Shown here one piece after another: positions 8,302 through 15,585 of a stretch of DNA of 64,000 bases (the first letter of the stretch is position 1; each line of letters opens with the position of its first letter). The stretch comes from Methylocystis rosea SV97 (GTDB taxonomy: Bacteria; Pseudomonadota; Alphaproteobacteria; Rhizobiales; Beijerinckiaceae), in the NCBI RefSeq assembly GCF_000372845.1, contig NZ_KB889963.1, positions 1,360,146 to 1,424,145 on the forward strand, in the 5' to 3' direction. The translations under genes and the position numbers were made by a program. The notes beneath the pieces were generated by a model. The model made no database searches. It worked only from the letters and a program-made list of their open reading frames with translations, and was not told the DNA's origin.

Positions 8302-9528
8302 TTACGACGCAGCGAATTTCAACAGCTTGATCGCCTCGAAATTCTGCACGCCGCCGCCGACCCGCTTCGTCGTGTAGAAAAGGACGTAGGGCTTGGCCGA
8401 GTAGGGATCGCGCAGCACGCGAATGCCGACGCGGTCCACCACCACATAGCCGCGCTCGAAATCACCGAAGGCGATGGAGAGAGAATTCGCGGCTGGGTCC
8501 GGCATGTCCTCGGCTTCGATGACGGGGAAGTTCATCAGCGAGGCGCCGGCGTCGGCGGTTGCAGGCGGCGCCCAGATGTAGTCGCCCGTCGTCGTCTTGA
8601 ACTGTCGCACGAGCGACTGTGCGCGCCGACCCATCACGAATTTGCCGTTCTGGCGGAAGCCGGCGCGCAGCGCATAGACGAGATTGACCAGCGCGTCGGA
8701 AGGATCGCTCGCCGCGAAAGCGCCGGCGGCGCCCGTCGCCACATAGCCGATATTGCCCCAGGTCCAGCTCGCATCGGCGACGCTTGTATAGGAGACAAAG
8801 CCCTTCGGCTTATTGACGCCGTCGCCGCTGACGAAGGCCGCGCCTTCTTGTTCGGCGAAGGCGGTTTGCACCTCCTCGGCGATCCATTGCTCGATATCGA
8901 CGACGGCGTCGTCGAGCAGCGCCTGTGTCGCCGCCGGCATCGCGTAAAGCTCCATCGCCGGGAAGGTCATGTCGGCGAGCTGCTGATTGTTGGTCTGCGG
9001 GCGCGGATCGGCTTCCGCGACCCAGCCGGCGGCGGGTCCCGTCGTGGAGAAGGCGCGGCGTAGCGAGGCGCCGGAGATTTCGCGCACGCTGGAAATGGCG
9101 CGGATCGGCGAGAACTTCGCGAGTCTGCGCAGAACTTCCCGCTCGGTCGGCAGCGGCACGAGATAGCCGCCGTCAGGGCCCGACCCGCGCGACAGCGCCT
9201 TGGCTTCGAGCGCCTTGAGGCCGCTGGCTTCGCCCGAACGCATGTAGTGATTGAAGGCGCTCTTGTGCTCGCGCCCGCTGTGGTCGTCGACGAGCTTGCC
9301 GCCAATACGCGGCCGCGACATTTCGAGCGCCAAGCGATCGAGCCGGCTCTTGGTGTCGTCAAGCGCCTGGTCGATGCGCGCGAGCTTCTCTTCGGTCACG
9401 ACGTCGGCGCCGAAGCGGTTCTCAAGCTGCGTCAGACGCTCGTCGTTCGTCTCCTTGAAGGCGCTGAAAGCGCGATTGAGATCGGCGAGAATGTCGTCGC
9501 CGGCGGATTTGGTTTCAACTGCTGACAT
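8302..9528 (-). CDS. Major capsid protein, HK97 fold (GTA gp5-like)
   Basis: The protein has 408 residues. The first about 110 residues are a helical, charged delta/scaffold domain that the gp4 protease would remove. The mature capsid begins about residue 115-130 (the GGYLVPLPTEREV region) and follows the HK97 fold: N-arm, P-domain, and a C-terminal segment with RVGGGVQNFEAIKLLKFA. The start ATG has a GAGG eight bases upstream. An open frame continues to 9735 but overlaps the protease gene and is not used. Confidence 0.93.
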   Translation of the reverse strand: MSAVETKSAGDDILADLNRAFSAFKETNDERLTQLENRFGADVVTEEKLARIDQALDDTKSRLDRLALEMSRPRIGGKLVDDHSGREHKSAFNHYMRSGEASGLKALEAKALSRGSGPDGGYLVPLPTEREVLRRLAKFSPIRAISSVREISGASLRRAFSTTGPAAGWVAEADPRPQTNNQQLADMTFPAMELYAMPAATQALLDDAVVDIEQWIAEEVQTAFAEQEGAAFVSGDGVNKPKGFVSYTSVADASWTWGNIGYVATGAAGAFAASDPSDALVNLVYALRAGFRQNGKFVMGRRAQSLVRQFKTTTGDYIWAPPATADAGASLMNFPVIEAEDMPDPAANSLSIAFGDFERGYVVVDRVGIRVLRDPYSAKPYVLFYTTKRVGGGVQNFEAIKLLKFAAS

Positions 9529-9682
9529 GTTTAGAGCCTCGTGTTTGAGCCGGCGCGCGGAAAGGCGCCCCGCGGCTGTAGCCGTTGGAAGAACTTTGTG
9601 CGCTTTGGAAAGACCGTCTCGAAAGTTGCGTTCGCGCTCGACGGCAAGAGCGCGGGTCAAGGCAATAAATAGATCCGCCTGG

Positions 9683-10294
9683 TCAGGACGACCCGGACAG
9701 CCGGCGCAGCGCGTTGGAAAATTCAAGCGCCGCATGTTGCGCCTTGAGCCGGGCGAGTCTTACGCCGAACGCGTCCATGCGGGATACGCCGCTGCGACTT
9801 TGCTTCACTGCGCCGATGCGCGCCTGCGGCAGCATCGGAAAGGTGACGATGGAGATCTCCCACAGATCGATTTCGTGCAGGCGGCGCACGCCGCTCGATT
9901 TTTCCGTCGTGGCGCGCCGTGTGCGAAAGCCGATGGAGAGGCCGTCGATCGCGCCTTTGCGCATCAGCGACAGCGCCTCGCGCGCCCGCGCCACCGATAA
10001 ATCGAGACGGCCTTCGACTTTGAGACCTCGGGTATCTTCGACGATGGAGGCCCACATCCCGATCGGCTCGGCCGCCTGATGCTGCCACAGCATTTTTACG
10101 CCCTGGGCGCCGCGCTTGATCAGCGAGCGCGCGAAGGCGCCAGCCATCACCATGTCGCCGCCTGAATCGACCACGCCGAAGAGACTGGCATAGCCCGAGA
10201 AGGCGCCGGCTTCGTTGGCCTGTAGCAACGGCAGTTCGGCGCGCTTGATTTCCGGCGCGCCCGCGCTCGTCGTCGTCTTTCGCAGCGCCTTCAT
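9683..10294 (-). CDS. HK97 family prohead protease (GTA gp4-like)
   Basis: The protein has 203 residues of the peptidase U35/S78 family. The catalytic His is in LWQH (His72) and the nucleophile Ser in DGLSIGF (Ser120), with the usual FSGYASLFGVVDSGGD and WEISIVTFPM blocks. It matures the capsid protein by trimming its N-terminus. It could in principle also cut the toxin-bearing portal extension, which is speculation. The start overlaps the upstream small gene stop. Confidence 0.92.
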   Translation of the reverse strand: MKALRKTTTSAGAPEIKRAELPLLQANEAGAFSGYASLFGVVDSGGDMVMAGAFARSLIKRGAQGVKMLWQHQAAEPIGMWASIVEDTRGLKVEGRLDLSVARAREALSLMRKGAIDGLSIGFRTRRATTEKSSGVRRLHEIDLWEISIVTFPMLPQARIGAVKQSRSGVSRMDAFGVRLARLKAQHAALEFSNALRRLSGSS

Positions 10295-10470
10295 CAGCCT
10301 TTCTCCGCCTGAGCATTAATTGGCGTATGGCTCGCCGCGCGGGCGTCGGCGCGCAATTGCGCCAGCAATTCGACAAAGGTCTTGAACACGGCGGAAGGAT
10401 CGTCCCGCATGCGCGCATGGCGCGCGCGCGGACGCTTGAAGAAATGCGGCAGCCAATTGTTCTGACTCAT
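10294..10470 (-). CDS. Small hypothetical protein between portal and protease
   Basis: The protein has 58 residues, starting MSQNNWLPHFFKRPRARH, with no family recognised. It is likely real because an AGGAG lies 7 bases before its ATG, its start overlaps the stop of the preceding gene (ATGA), and its stop overlaps the protease start. The first 25 residues are strongly basic and the rest forms a helix (VFKTFVELLAQLRAD). Its position corresponds to small open frames seen between gp3 and gp4 in other GTA clusters. Confidence 0.6.
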   Translation of the reverse strand: MSQNNWLPHFFKRPRARHARMRDDPSAVFKTFVELLAQLRADARAASHTPINAQAEKG

Positions 10471-10697
10471 TGATCGCTCCTGCAGCGTCGGTTGAAGCGC
10501 GCGAGTTCGCGCACAAAGGCGTCAAGGCGGCGCGTCGCTTCGCCGAGTTCGCGCAACGCGAGATAGGCTTGCGCAGTGGCGGCGCAGGCCCACAAAAACA
10601 GCGCGAGATGCGCGAGATCGCCGCGCTCCAAGATGGCGTTCAGAATGTCGGACATGGGCGGTTTCGTATTTCCGGCCGGCGGCGCGTTGTCAGTCAT
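10467..10697 (-). CDS. Small hypothetical protein with one membrane helix
   Basis: The protein has 76 residues from the ATG of MTDNAPPAGN. The central stretch LAHLALFLWACAATAQAYLA is a likely membrane helix, followed by a charged helix (LRELGEATRRLDAFVRELARF). The family is not recognised. The same frame is open upstream into a scrap of portal sequence (10704-10878), so a portal scrap is now fused in frame in front of this gene. The native portal stop and gene start were probably close together before the toxin cassettes arrived. Confidence 0.55.
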   Translation of the reverse strand: MTDNAPPAGNTKPPMSDILNAILERGDLAHLALFLWACAATAQAYLALRELGEATRRLDAFVRELARFNRRCRSDQ

Positions 10698-10703
10698 TCC
10701 CGA

Positions 10704-10878
10704 CGCGAAGCCCGGCTGCAGCCAGGCCTGAAAGCTCTTCTGGACGCGCGCGACGAGTGGCAGCACCGTTTGCCGCCAGAAGGCGCGATTGGCCTCGGCG
10801 TAATTGCTGAAGGTGTTGTCGCCGGGAAGACCCAGCAGCGGCGGCACGCCAAAGGCGAGCGCGATCTCGCGCGCGGCG
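10704..10878 (-). pseudogene. Portal gene remnant closing the toxin array
   Basis: This segment encodes AAREIALAFGVPP through KSFQAWLQPGF and matches residues about 285-341 of the intact portal protein (13605-15410), except for one missing Leu codon in PPLLLGL. It starts immediately after the third immunity gene stop and ends at the MTDN gene. It has no start signal of its own apart from a GTG inside FGVPP. It is a third partial copy of the portal 3' region and shows where the array was inserted or duplicated. Confidence 0.85.
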
Positions 10879-10885
10879 TCCCAGG

Positions 10886-11203
10886 TCAGGACGGCGGAAT
10901 GAGTTCGTAGTTGAGATCGAACACCAATACCTTATCGCGTCCGAAGGACTCGTACATGACGCGGGGGATTTCTGGAATGTATTCAGCTCCGCCTTCCTTA
11001 TTCCACTGAATGAGGAAGCCGCTTTTGGCTGTGACGCCGTGTTCCGCTGCTCGCTCCCGTTCGTGCTCCAAGGGCTCGCCGACTTCCGAAATCCAGAAGT
11101 GCTTTAAAATGTCGTGATAGCGATCGTCCGCTTGGGCTATTTTCTGACGAGCTTCTTCAGGGGAATAGGCGCTCGAACATGTTACAAAAATTGACATCAC
11201 CAT
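10886..11203 (-). CDS. Putative immunity protein for the tRNase-type toxin (cassette 3)
   Basis: The protein has 105 residues (103 if the second Met is used). The start ATG lies inside the last codons of the toxin gene and overlaps its stop, with AAAGGGGG just upstream, so the two are translationally coupled. No family was recognised from sequence. It is acidic and rich in aromatic residues, and base composition is visibly more AT-rich than the GTA backbone. The immunity function is inferred only from its position directly after a CdiA-type nuclease domain. Confidence 0.65.
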   Translation of the reverse strand: MVMSIFVTCSSAYSPEEARQKIAQADDRYHDILKHFWISEVGEPLEHERERAAEHGVTAKSGFLIQWNKEGGAEYIPEIPRVMYESFGRDKVLVFDLNYELIPPS

Positions 11204-11781
11204 CCCCCCTTTAAGTAAAATAGCTTGCCGTCGCGATCGATAACCCAGAGTCGATTCAAGCCGTCTATCTGATACCTTCGAAATTGCGCTTCCACTTCCG
11301 CAGTTGAAATGGAACTGTCGCGTAGGTTGATAATTATGCTTGAAGCTTGCTTGCGCGCAACCTTTCCCGCGACATTGTCCCACACGTTCCGCACGCTGCC
11401 CGTTACTGGAGCGTAATTGTCAAACACCTCGCCATCGATCCGATAATCGGGTCGTTTCGGACCAGGAACATCCGGCTTTTGTTCGACGTTGTGGCCGTTG
11501 AGCCAAAGAATGTCGGCAGACTGATTTTCTCGCTCGGCGCCGCGCCTCGTCTCAGGATCGTCTTGTCGCCGCACCAGTGCGCGCGGTCCCGTGAGATCGC
11601 CTCTCGGGGCGCTGTCCCGCTGGTCAGGCAATGCGAGGTTTCTATAGAGTTCTCGCAAGTGCTCCGAATAGCGCGCGTTCGCCTGTCGCGTTGCGCTTTC
11701 ATTGCGAGCGATGCGCGCCTCGATGTTGTTTGGATCGATGAGCGCGGGTTCGGGTTTCCAGCTTGGATCGATTTCGCGCAC
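11197..11781 (-). CDS. CdiA-CT tRNase-like toxin domain, orphan (cassette 3)
   Basis: The GTG-initiated frame gives 194 residues, and coding-like sequence in the same frame extends upstream to a TGA at 11893. The C-terminal about 110 residues have the layout of the CdiA_C_tRNase family: REN near the start, GHNVEQKPDVPGPKRPDYRI, then FDNYAPVTGSVRNVW, KVARKQASSIIINL, and a final GLNRLWVIDRDGKLFYL. This fold is a PD-(D/E)xK-like nuclease that cuts tRNA in known CDI toxins. The N-terminal helix (ATPSQLDRLEDTARLAREAE) is a linker. It is not joined to a portal: a short deletion has put the adjacent portal remnant out of frame. Confidence 0.8.
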   Translation of the reverse strand: MREIDPSWKPEPALIDPNNIEARIARNESATRQANARYSEHLRELYRNLALPDQRDSAPRGDLTGPRALVRRQDDPETRRGAERENQSADILWLNGHNVEQKPDVPGPKRPDYRIDGEVFDNYAPVTGSVRNVWDNVAGKVARKQASSIIINLRDSSISTAEVEAQFRRYQIDGLNRLWVIDRDGKLFYLKGGW

Positions 11782-11892
11782 GCGGGTCTCGGCTTCCCTC
11801 GCCAGGCGCGCCGTATCTTCCAGTCGATCGAGTTGCGAAGGAGTCGCTTCGCCGGGTCCGCTGAAACGTCCGCCTCTGCCTCGGCCGCTCGT

Positions 11893-11953
11893 TCAAAGCC
11901 CATCCCCGGAATTTCACGCGCGGTTGATCCGGGCTATAGCGGCGCTCCAGCGC
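11893..11953 (-). pseudogene. 39-bp portal scar and broken junction of cassette 3
   Basis: Bases 11915-11953 encode ALERRYSPDQPRV, identical to residues 399-411 of the intact portal protein, and start a few bases after the stop of the second immunity gene. In the other two cassettes this is followed by PAG-x-GG-(Q/R)WT. Here about 7 bases corresponding to CCGGCGG are missing and the frame shifts, so the toxin frame meets a TGA at 11893-11895. The cassette looks like a silent or decaying orphan. Confidence 0.75.
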
Positions 11954-11958
11954 GTTTC

Positions 11959-12201
11959 TCAGTCGGAGTGACTCTCGATAAGGTGAAACAGTTTTGTTTC
12001 GTCTGTTTCGACATCCTCATGGCCCGTAAAATAACTGTACTCCATGTGGTCTGCAAAAAAAGTCACTTCGAGTCGATAGCCGACGAGCGCGAAGGAAACC
12101 TCCAGCCCATCGTCGACCTGCTGCTCAATTCGATACATGATCTTCTTTTTACGCAGATAGGCAAGGAACTCGAGCATTCCTTCGAGACCGTGGCGCGTCA
12201 T
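11959..12201 (-). CDS. Putative immunity protein of cassette 2
   Basis: The protein has 80 residues, starting 9 bases after the toxin-2 stop with a GGGGA before the ATG. The pattern LEGMLEFLAYLRKKKIMYRIEQ-x-DDGLEVSFALVGYRLEVTFFADHMEYSYF resembles small proteins often found after Rhs/CDI-type toxins (helix, then a four-stranded sheet with W/R-x-E-V-x-F-F-x-D). That resemblance is from memory and not checked. The gene is AT-richer than neighbours. Confidence 0.6.
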   Translation of the reverse strand: MTRHGLEGMLEFLAYLRKKKIMYRIEQQVDDGLEVSFALVGYRLEVTFFADHMEYSYFTGHEDVETDETKLFHLIESHSD

Positions 12202-12210
12202 TGGTGTCCC

Positions 12211-13032
12211 CTATGGCTTTCTGAACCGATCCTGCCCCAGCAACTTCTTGCACTTGTTTGCAGCGATGCTTCCACTCTTGGCTTGTTCAAGGACCTCTTT
12301 GACCGTCGCGCTGAGAAACTGGCTTGGCAGCTCGCTATTTATCGAGCCTTTGCAGAAGTTGGAAACAAAGTCTTGCACTGACATATCCAATTGTTCCGGA
12401 GTAAATCCACCAGCAACCTCGAAAGAGCGGAATCCTCCATTTTGAGGCCTATGGTCTCCGAGAGGTTTCCATCCCCCGTCCGCGTCGCTCGCCACTTTCG
12501 GATCTGTGTTCTGCGCAGTCTGGACGCGGCCCCCCACATCTCGCGCCTCGCCAAACCCGACTCCCGAATCTCCGCCGCCTCCGCCGCTCGTCCATCGCCC
12601 GCCATCGGAATTTCCCGCCGGCACGCGCGGCTGATCCGGGCTGTAGCGGCGCTCCAGCGCAAGATCGCGTTTGGCGACGAGCGCTTCTTTCGGCGCCGGG
12701 CCATAGCCCAGCGCCTCGCGCTGTTCGTCGAGCGTGAGGAAGGCGGCCTTGCCGACGCGCTCCCATTCGGCGGCGCGCTCGCTCGCCAATGCTTCGAGAC
12801 GGTCGGCGTTATAGTCGAGACGGAAGGAACCGAAGCCCGGCTGCAGCCAGGCCTGAAAACTCTTCTGCACGCGCGCGACGAGCGGCAGCACGGTCTGGCG
12901 CCAGAAGGCGCGATTGGCCTCGGCGTAATTGCTGAACGTATTGTCGCCGAGCAGACCCAGCAGCAGCGGCGGCACGCCGAAGGCGAGCGCGATCTCGCGC
13001 GCCGCGCCGGCTTTCGACTCGGTAAAATCCAT
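12211..13032 (-). CDS. Portal fragment fused to an unknown C-terminal toxin (cassette 2)
   Basis: This frame reads 273 residues from MDFTESKAGAAR. Residues 1 to about 142 are near-identical to the intact portal (residues 275-414) up to YSPDQPRVPAG, then NSDGGRWTSGGGGG, then a Gly/Asp-rich linker. The last about 70 residues (from GFTPEQLDMSVQDF to GQDRFRKP) form a helical domain with two Cys and a basic end. No toxin family is recognised. Portal homology continues upstream of the first ATG to about 13259, and no good ribosome site precedes MDFTES, so the gene is probably not expressed as it stands. Its function as a toxin is inferred from the cassette layout. Confidence 0.65.
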   Translation of the reverse strand: MDFTESKAGAAREIALAFGVPPLLLGLLGDNTFSNYAEANRAFWRQTVLPLVARVQKSFQAWLQPGFGSFRLDYNADRLEALASERAAEWERVGKAAFLTLDEQREALGYGPAPKEALVAKRDLALERRYSPDQPRVPAGNSDGGRWTSGGGGGDSGVGFGEARDVGGRVQTAQNTDPKVASDADGGWKPLGDHRPQNGGFRSFEVAGGFTPEQLDMSVQDFVSNFCKGSINSELPSQFLSATVKEVLEQAKSGSIAANKCKKLLGQDRFRKP

Positions 13033-13259
13033 GTCCTTTGGCGAAAGCGACAGCGCTTTCCAGTCGAGCCCGCCTTCGAGCAGCAGCGGCCGTCCGGCGT
13101 TTGTCGCGCCGGAGAAATTCTCTTCCAGCTCTTCCTTCAGCCTCGAGAACTGCTCGTCATTGAGATGCGCGCCTTCCGGCCCGGCATAGACGAGGGCGCC
13201 GGAAGGCCGCGCGGAATTGTCGAGCAGCGCCTTGTTCCAGAAACTCGCGGCGTTATGCG
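12596..13259 (-). pseudogene. Truncated duplicate of the portal 3' half
   Basis: This region repeats the portal gene from the HNAASFWNK codons (parent residue 200) to PRVPAG (parent about residue 414), about 660 bp, differing from the parent mainly by silent changes plus a few residues (LLGLLGDN for LLGLPGDN, GSFRL for GAFRL). It begins some 25 bp after the stop of the first immunity gene. A block this long and this similar is a ready substrate for homologous recombination with the parent gene at 13605-15410. Confidence 0.88.
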
Positions 13260-13285
13260 CTCGTCCTCTTTCGCCGAGCGGTTCT

Positions 13286-13588
13286 TCACTCCCCTTGCGG
13301 AGAGCCTTCAGCTTTCAGTCGTCGCCATATCTCTTCAAGATAAACTCGATAGTGTTGTTGATCGGCAAAGCCAACGCGTGCGCCGCCGTCAAACCAAACA
13401 GCCTCCAATTCCGTGTCGCTGGGATCGCCCGTCAAGATTTCAGTAAGAAAATCCTTGACGATCTGCTTTTCTTCGGCACTGAGATGTCCGATCGCGTACG
13501 AGATGTCGTCCGAGCCTTCTGGAATGTTTTCCTCGAGCTCGAGGTCGAACCAACCGCACATCTCGTAGAATGCGTCGGGTACCTTCAT
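13286..13588 (-). CDS. Putative immunity protein for the portal-fused RNase A-like toxin
   Basis: The protein has 100 residues (MKVPDAFYEMCGWFD...). An AAGGAA precedes the ATG and the gene starts 16 bases after the toxin stop. It is strongly acidic (ELEENIPEGSDD, SAEEKQIVKDFL, DPSDTELE), which suits an inhibitor of a nucleic-acid-binding enzyme. No family was recognised. The role is inferred from its position after a CdiA-CT-type RNase domain and from the toxin-immunity arrangement repeated twice more downstream. Confidence 0.7.
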   Translation of the reverse strand: MKVPDAFYEMCGWFDLELEENIPEGSDDISYAIGHLSAEEKQIVKDFLTEILTGDPSDTELEAVWFDGGARVGFADQQHYRVYLEEIWRRLKAEGSPQGE

Positions 13589-13604
13589 GACAAATTTCCT
13601 TCGT

Positions 13605-15410
13605 CTACTCGAGTGGGCGCGGGTTCATGGGAAATGCGGTTAGTACTCTGTAGCCTTTTTCAGCCTTAGAATCCCTTATTATGATAACACGCGCGCCAAA
13701 TGTCTGTCGGATAACAGGATCTGAAATTCCTGATGCCAAATAAGCTTCCTTGCCGGTGCGATATCCGAATATGCGCTCAAGCTTTGCTTCAGGCGACTTT
13801 CCCTCGGCAACTGCATCCACCAGGTCCTTGTTGGCCTCCAACACACGGTTGACGAAGTCGTTCGCCGATTCATGGGAATCAAATGAGCCAACAGCCCGCA
13901 GATACTTTACGACACGCACAGCGGCCGTTCGTGTCGTTGTTCGCTCTTTCTCAATTGCAGCGAGCAACTCATCATCACGTTTGCCGACGTGCCGCTCAAT
14001 TGTGTGGCCGTAACCTTCTTCGTCTTTCAGTTTGACGACGTAGCGATCACGACTCTCGTTTTGTGCCGTTCTAAACCTCGGCGCAATGGTTGAACTATCG
14101 GCCGAATCATTGCTTTCGCTCCTATCGCCGCCGCCCCCGTCGCCCGTCCATTGCCCGGCGCCGAAACTGCCCGCCGGGACGCGCGGCTGATCCGGGCTGT
14201 AGCGGCGCTCCAGCGCAAGATCGCGTTTGGCGAAGAGCGCCTCTTTCGGCGCCGGGCCGTAGCCCAGCGCCTCGCGCTGTTCGTCGAGGGTGAGGAAGGC
14301 GGCCTTGCCGACGCGCTCCCATTCGTTTGCGCGTTCGCTCGCCAATGCTTCGAGACGGTCGGCGTTATAGTCGAGACGAAAGGCGCCGAAGCCCGGTTGC
14401 AGCCAGGCCTGAAAACTCTTCTGCACGCGCGCGACGAGTGGCAGCACCGTTTGCCGCCAGAAGGCGCGATTGGCCTCGGCGTAATTGCTGAACGTATTGT
14501 CGCCGGGCAGGCCCAGTAGCAGCGGCGGCACGCCGAAGGCGAGCGCGATCTCGCGCGCGGCGCCCGCCTTAGACTCGGTAAAATCCATGTCTTTTGGCGA
14601 CAGCGACAGCGCTTTCCAGTCGAGCCCGCCTTCGAGCAGCAGCGGCCTTCCCGCGTTGGTCGCGCCGGAGAAATTCTCCTCCAGCTCTTCCTTTAAACGC
14701 GAGAATTGCTCGTCGGTAAGATGCGCGCCTTCCGGCCCCGCATAGACAAGGGCGCCGGAAGGGCGCGCGGAATTGTCGAGCAGCGCCTTGTTCCAGAAAC
14801 TCGCGGCGTTATGCGTGTCGAGCGCCACCTGCGCGGCGGCGAGCGGCGGAAAGCCGTAATAATCGTCGAGCGGGTTGAAGAATTTGATGTGCAGGATCGG
14901 CTCGATCCCTTCGCCGCGCATCTCGTAGCGCGCTTCCTGTCCCAGCGCGCGATAGATGAAGGCCGCGGGCCAGCCGTTGCGCCCCGCCTCAATGCTCATG
15001 CGGTCGGGCCGCAGCGCATAGAGTTCGCGCAGCTCCTCGTCGATGACGACGGATTCGATATAGGCGTTGCCGTAAAGCAGCAGATTGGCGCAGATCGCCT
15101 CGATGAAGGAGGCGCTGGTGTCGAGCGGATTGGGCCGCTCGATGAGAGAGATCAGCGGATGGTCGATCGCCTCGTCGCGGCCCTCGTAGACGAGCCAGGG
15201 CACGGAGGCGGCGGCCTCCGCCACCATGCGCACGCAGCGATGGCAGACGGCGTTGCGCTCATAGCCTTCGCGCGTCAGCACCGTCGAATTGCGCGCGCTC
15301 CAATGCGGCTGTCCAAGCGCATGCATGGCGAGGAGCTTCGCCGCGCGCGAATATTTGGTTTCGCGCGCCGGCGCGACCGCGCTGACTAAGCGCGAGAGCA
15401 GAGAGGGCAT
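13605..15410 (-). CDS. GTA portal protein (gp3-like) with C-terminal RNase A-like toxin domain
   Basis: The protein has 601 residues from MPSLLSRLVSAVAPARETK, with AAGGA placed correctly before the ATG. Residues 1 to about 395 are a complete HK97-family portal (NAVCHRCVRMVAEAAASVPW, NLLLYGNAYIE, GFPPLAAAQVALDTHNAASFW, GDNTFSNYAEANRAFWRQTVLP), the normal portal length of about 400. Then come YSPDQPRVPAG and GAGQWT, a Gly/Ser/Asp linker, and a C-terminal domain at about 456-601 with GYGHTIERHVGKRDDEL (466-482), an NRVLEANKD helix and a final beta region. That domain matches the RNase A-like CdiA-CT family, whose catalytic His lies in the GHT-x-x-RHVGK region. Portal C-termini face the capsid interior, so the toxin would be packaged. 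A likely immunity gene follows at once. Confidence 0.88.
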   Translation of the reverse strand: MPSLLSRLVSAVAPARETKYSRAAKLLAMHALGQPHWSARNSTVLTREGYERNAVCHRCVRMVAEAAASVPWLVYEGRDEAIDHPLISLIERPNPLDTSASFIEAICANLLLYGNAYIESVVIDEELRELYALRPDRMSIEAGRNGWPAAFIYRALGQEARYEMRGEGIEPILHIKFFNPLDDYYGFPPLAAAQVALDTHNAASFWNKALLDNSARPSGALVYAGPEGAHLTDEQFSRLKEELEENFSGATNAGRPLLLEGGLDWKALSLSPKDMDFTESKAGAAREIALAFGVPPLLLGLPGDNTFSNYAEANRAFWRQTVLPLVARVQKSFQAWLQPGFGAFRLDYNADRLEALASERANEWERVGKAAFLTLDEQREALGYGPAPKEALFAKRDLALERRYSPDQPRVPAGSFGAGQWTGDGGGGDRSESNDSADSSTIAPRFRTAQNESRDRYVVKLKDEEGYGHTIERHVGKRDDELLAAIEKERTTTRTAAVRVVKYLRAVGSFDSHESANDFVNRVLEANKDLVDAVAEGKSPEAKLERIFGYRTGKEAYLASGISDPVIRQTFGARVIIIRDSKAEKGYRVLTAFPMNPRPLE

Positions 15411-15449
15411 GAATGGTCCTTGAGAGAAGCGTTCAATGGGGCGCGCGTT

Positions 15450-15574
15450 CACCCTCCCCTTGATGGGGAGGTCGAACCGCGAAGCGGTTCGGGGTGGGGT
15501 GACCAATGGAAACGATAAGGAACCCACCCCACCCCGCGACTTCGTCGCGACCCTCCCCGTCGAGGGGAGGGTGG
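15450..15574. repeat. Inverted pair of CCTCCCC-type palindromic repeats
   Basis: Two facing copies lie between the terminase and portal genes. The left copy reads ACCCTCCCCTTGATGGGGAG, then CGAACCGCGAAGCGGTTCGG and GGTGGGGTG. The right copy (15522-15574) is its inverse with CGCGACTTCGTCGCG in the centre. This family is common between genes of Hyphomicrobiales. It would form a large hairpin in the GTA transcript and may lower or protect portal mRNA, which is inference. Confidence 0.7.
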
Positions 15575-15585
15575 GATGCGCTCTT

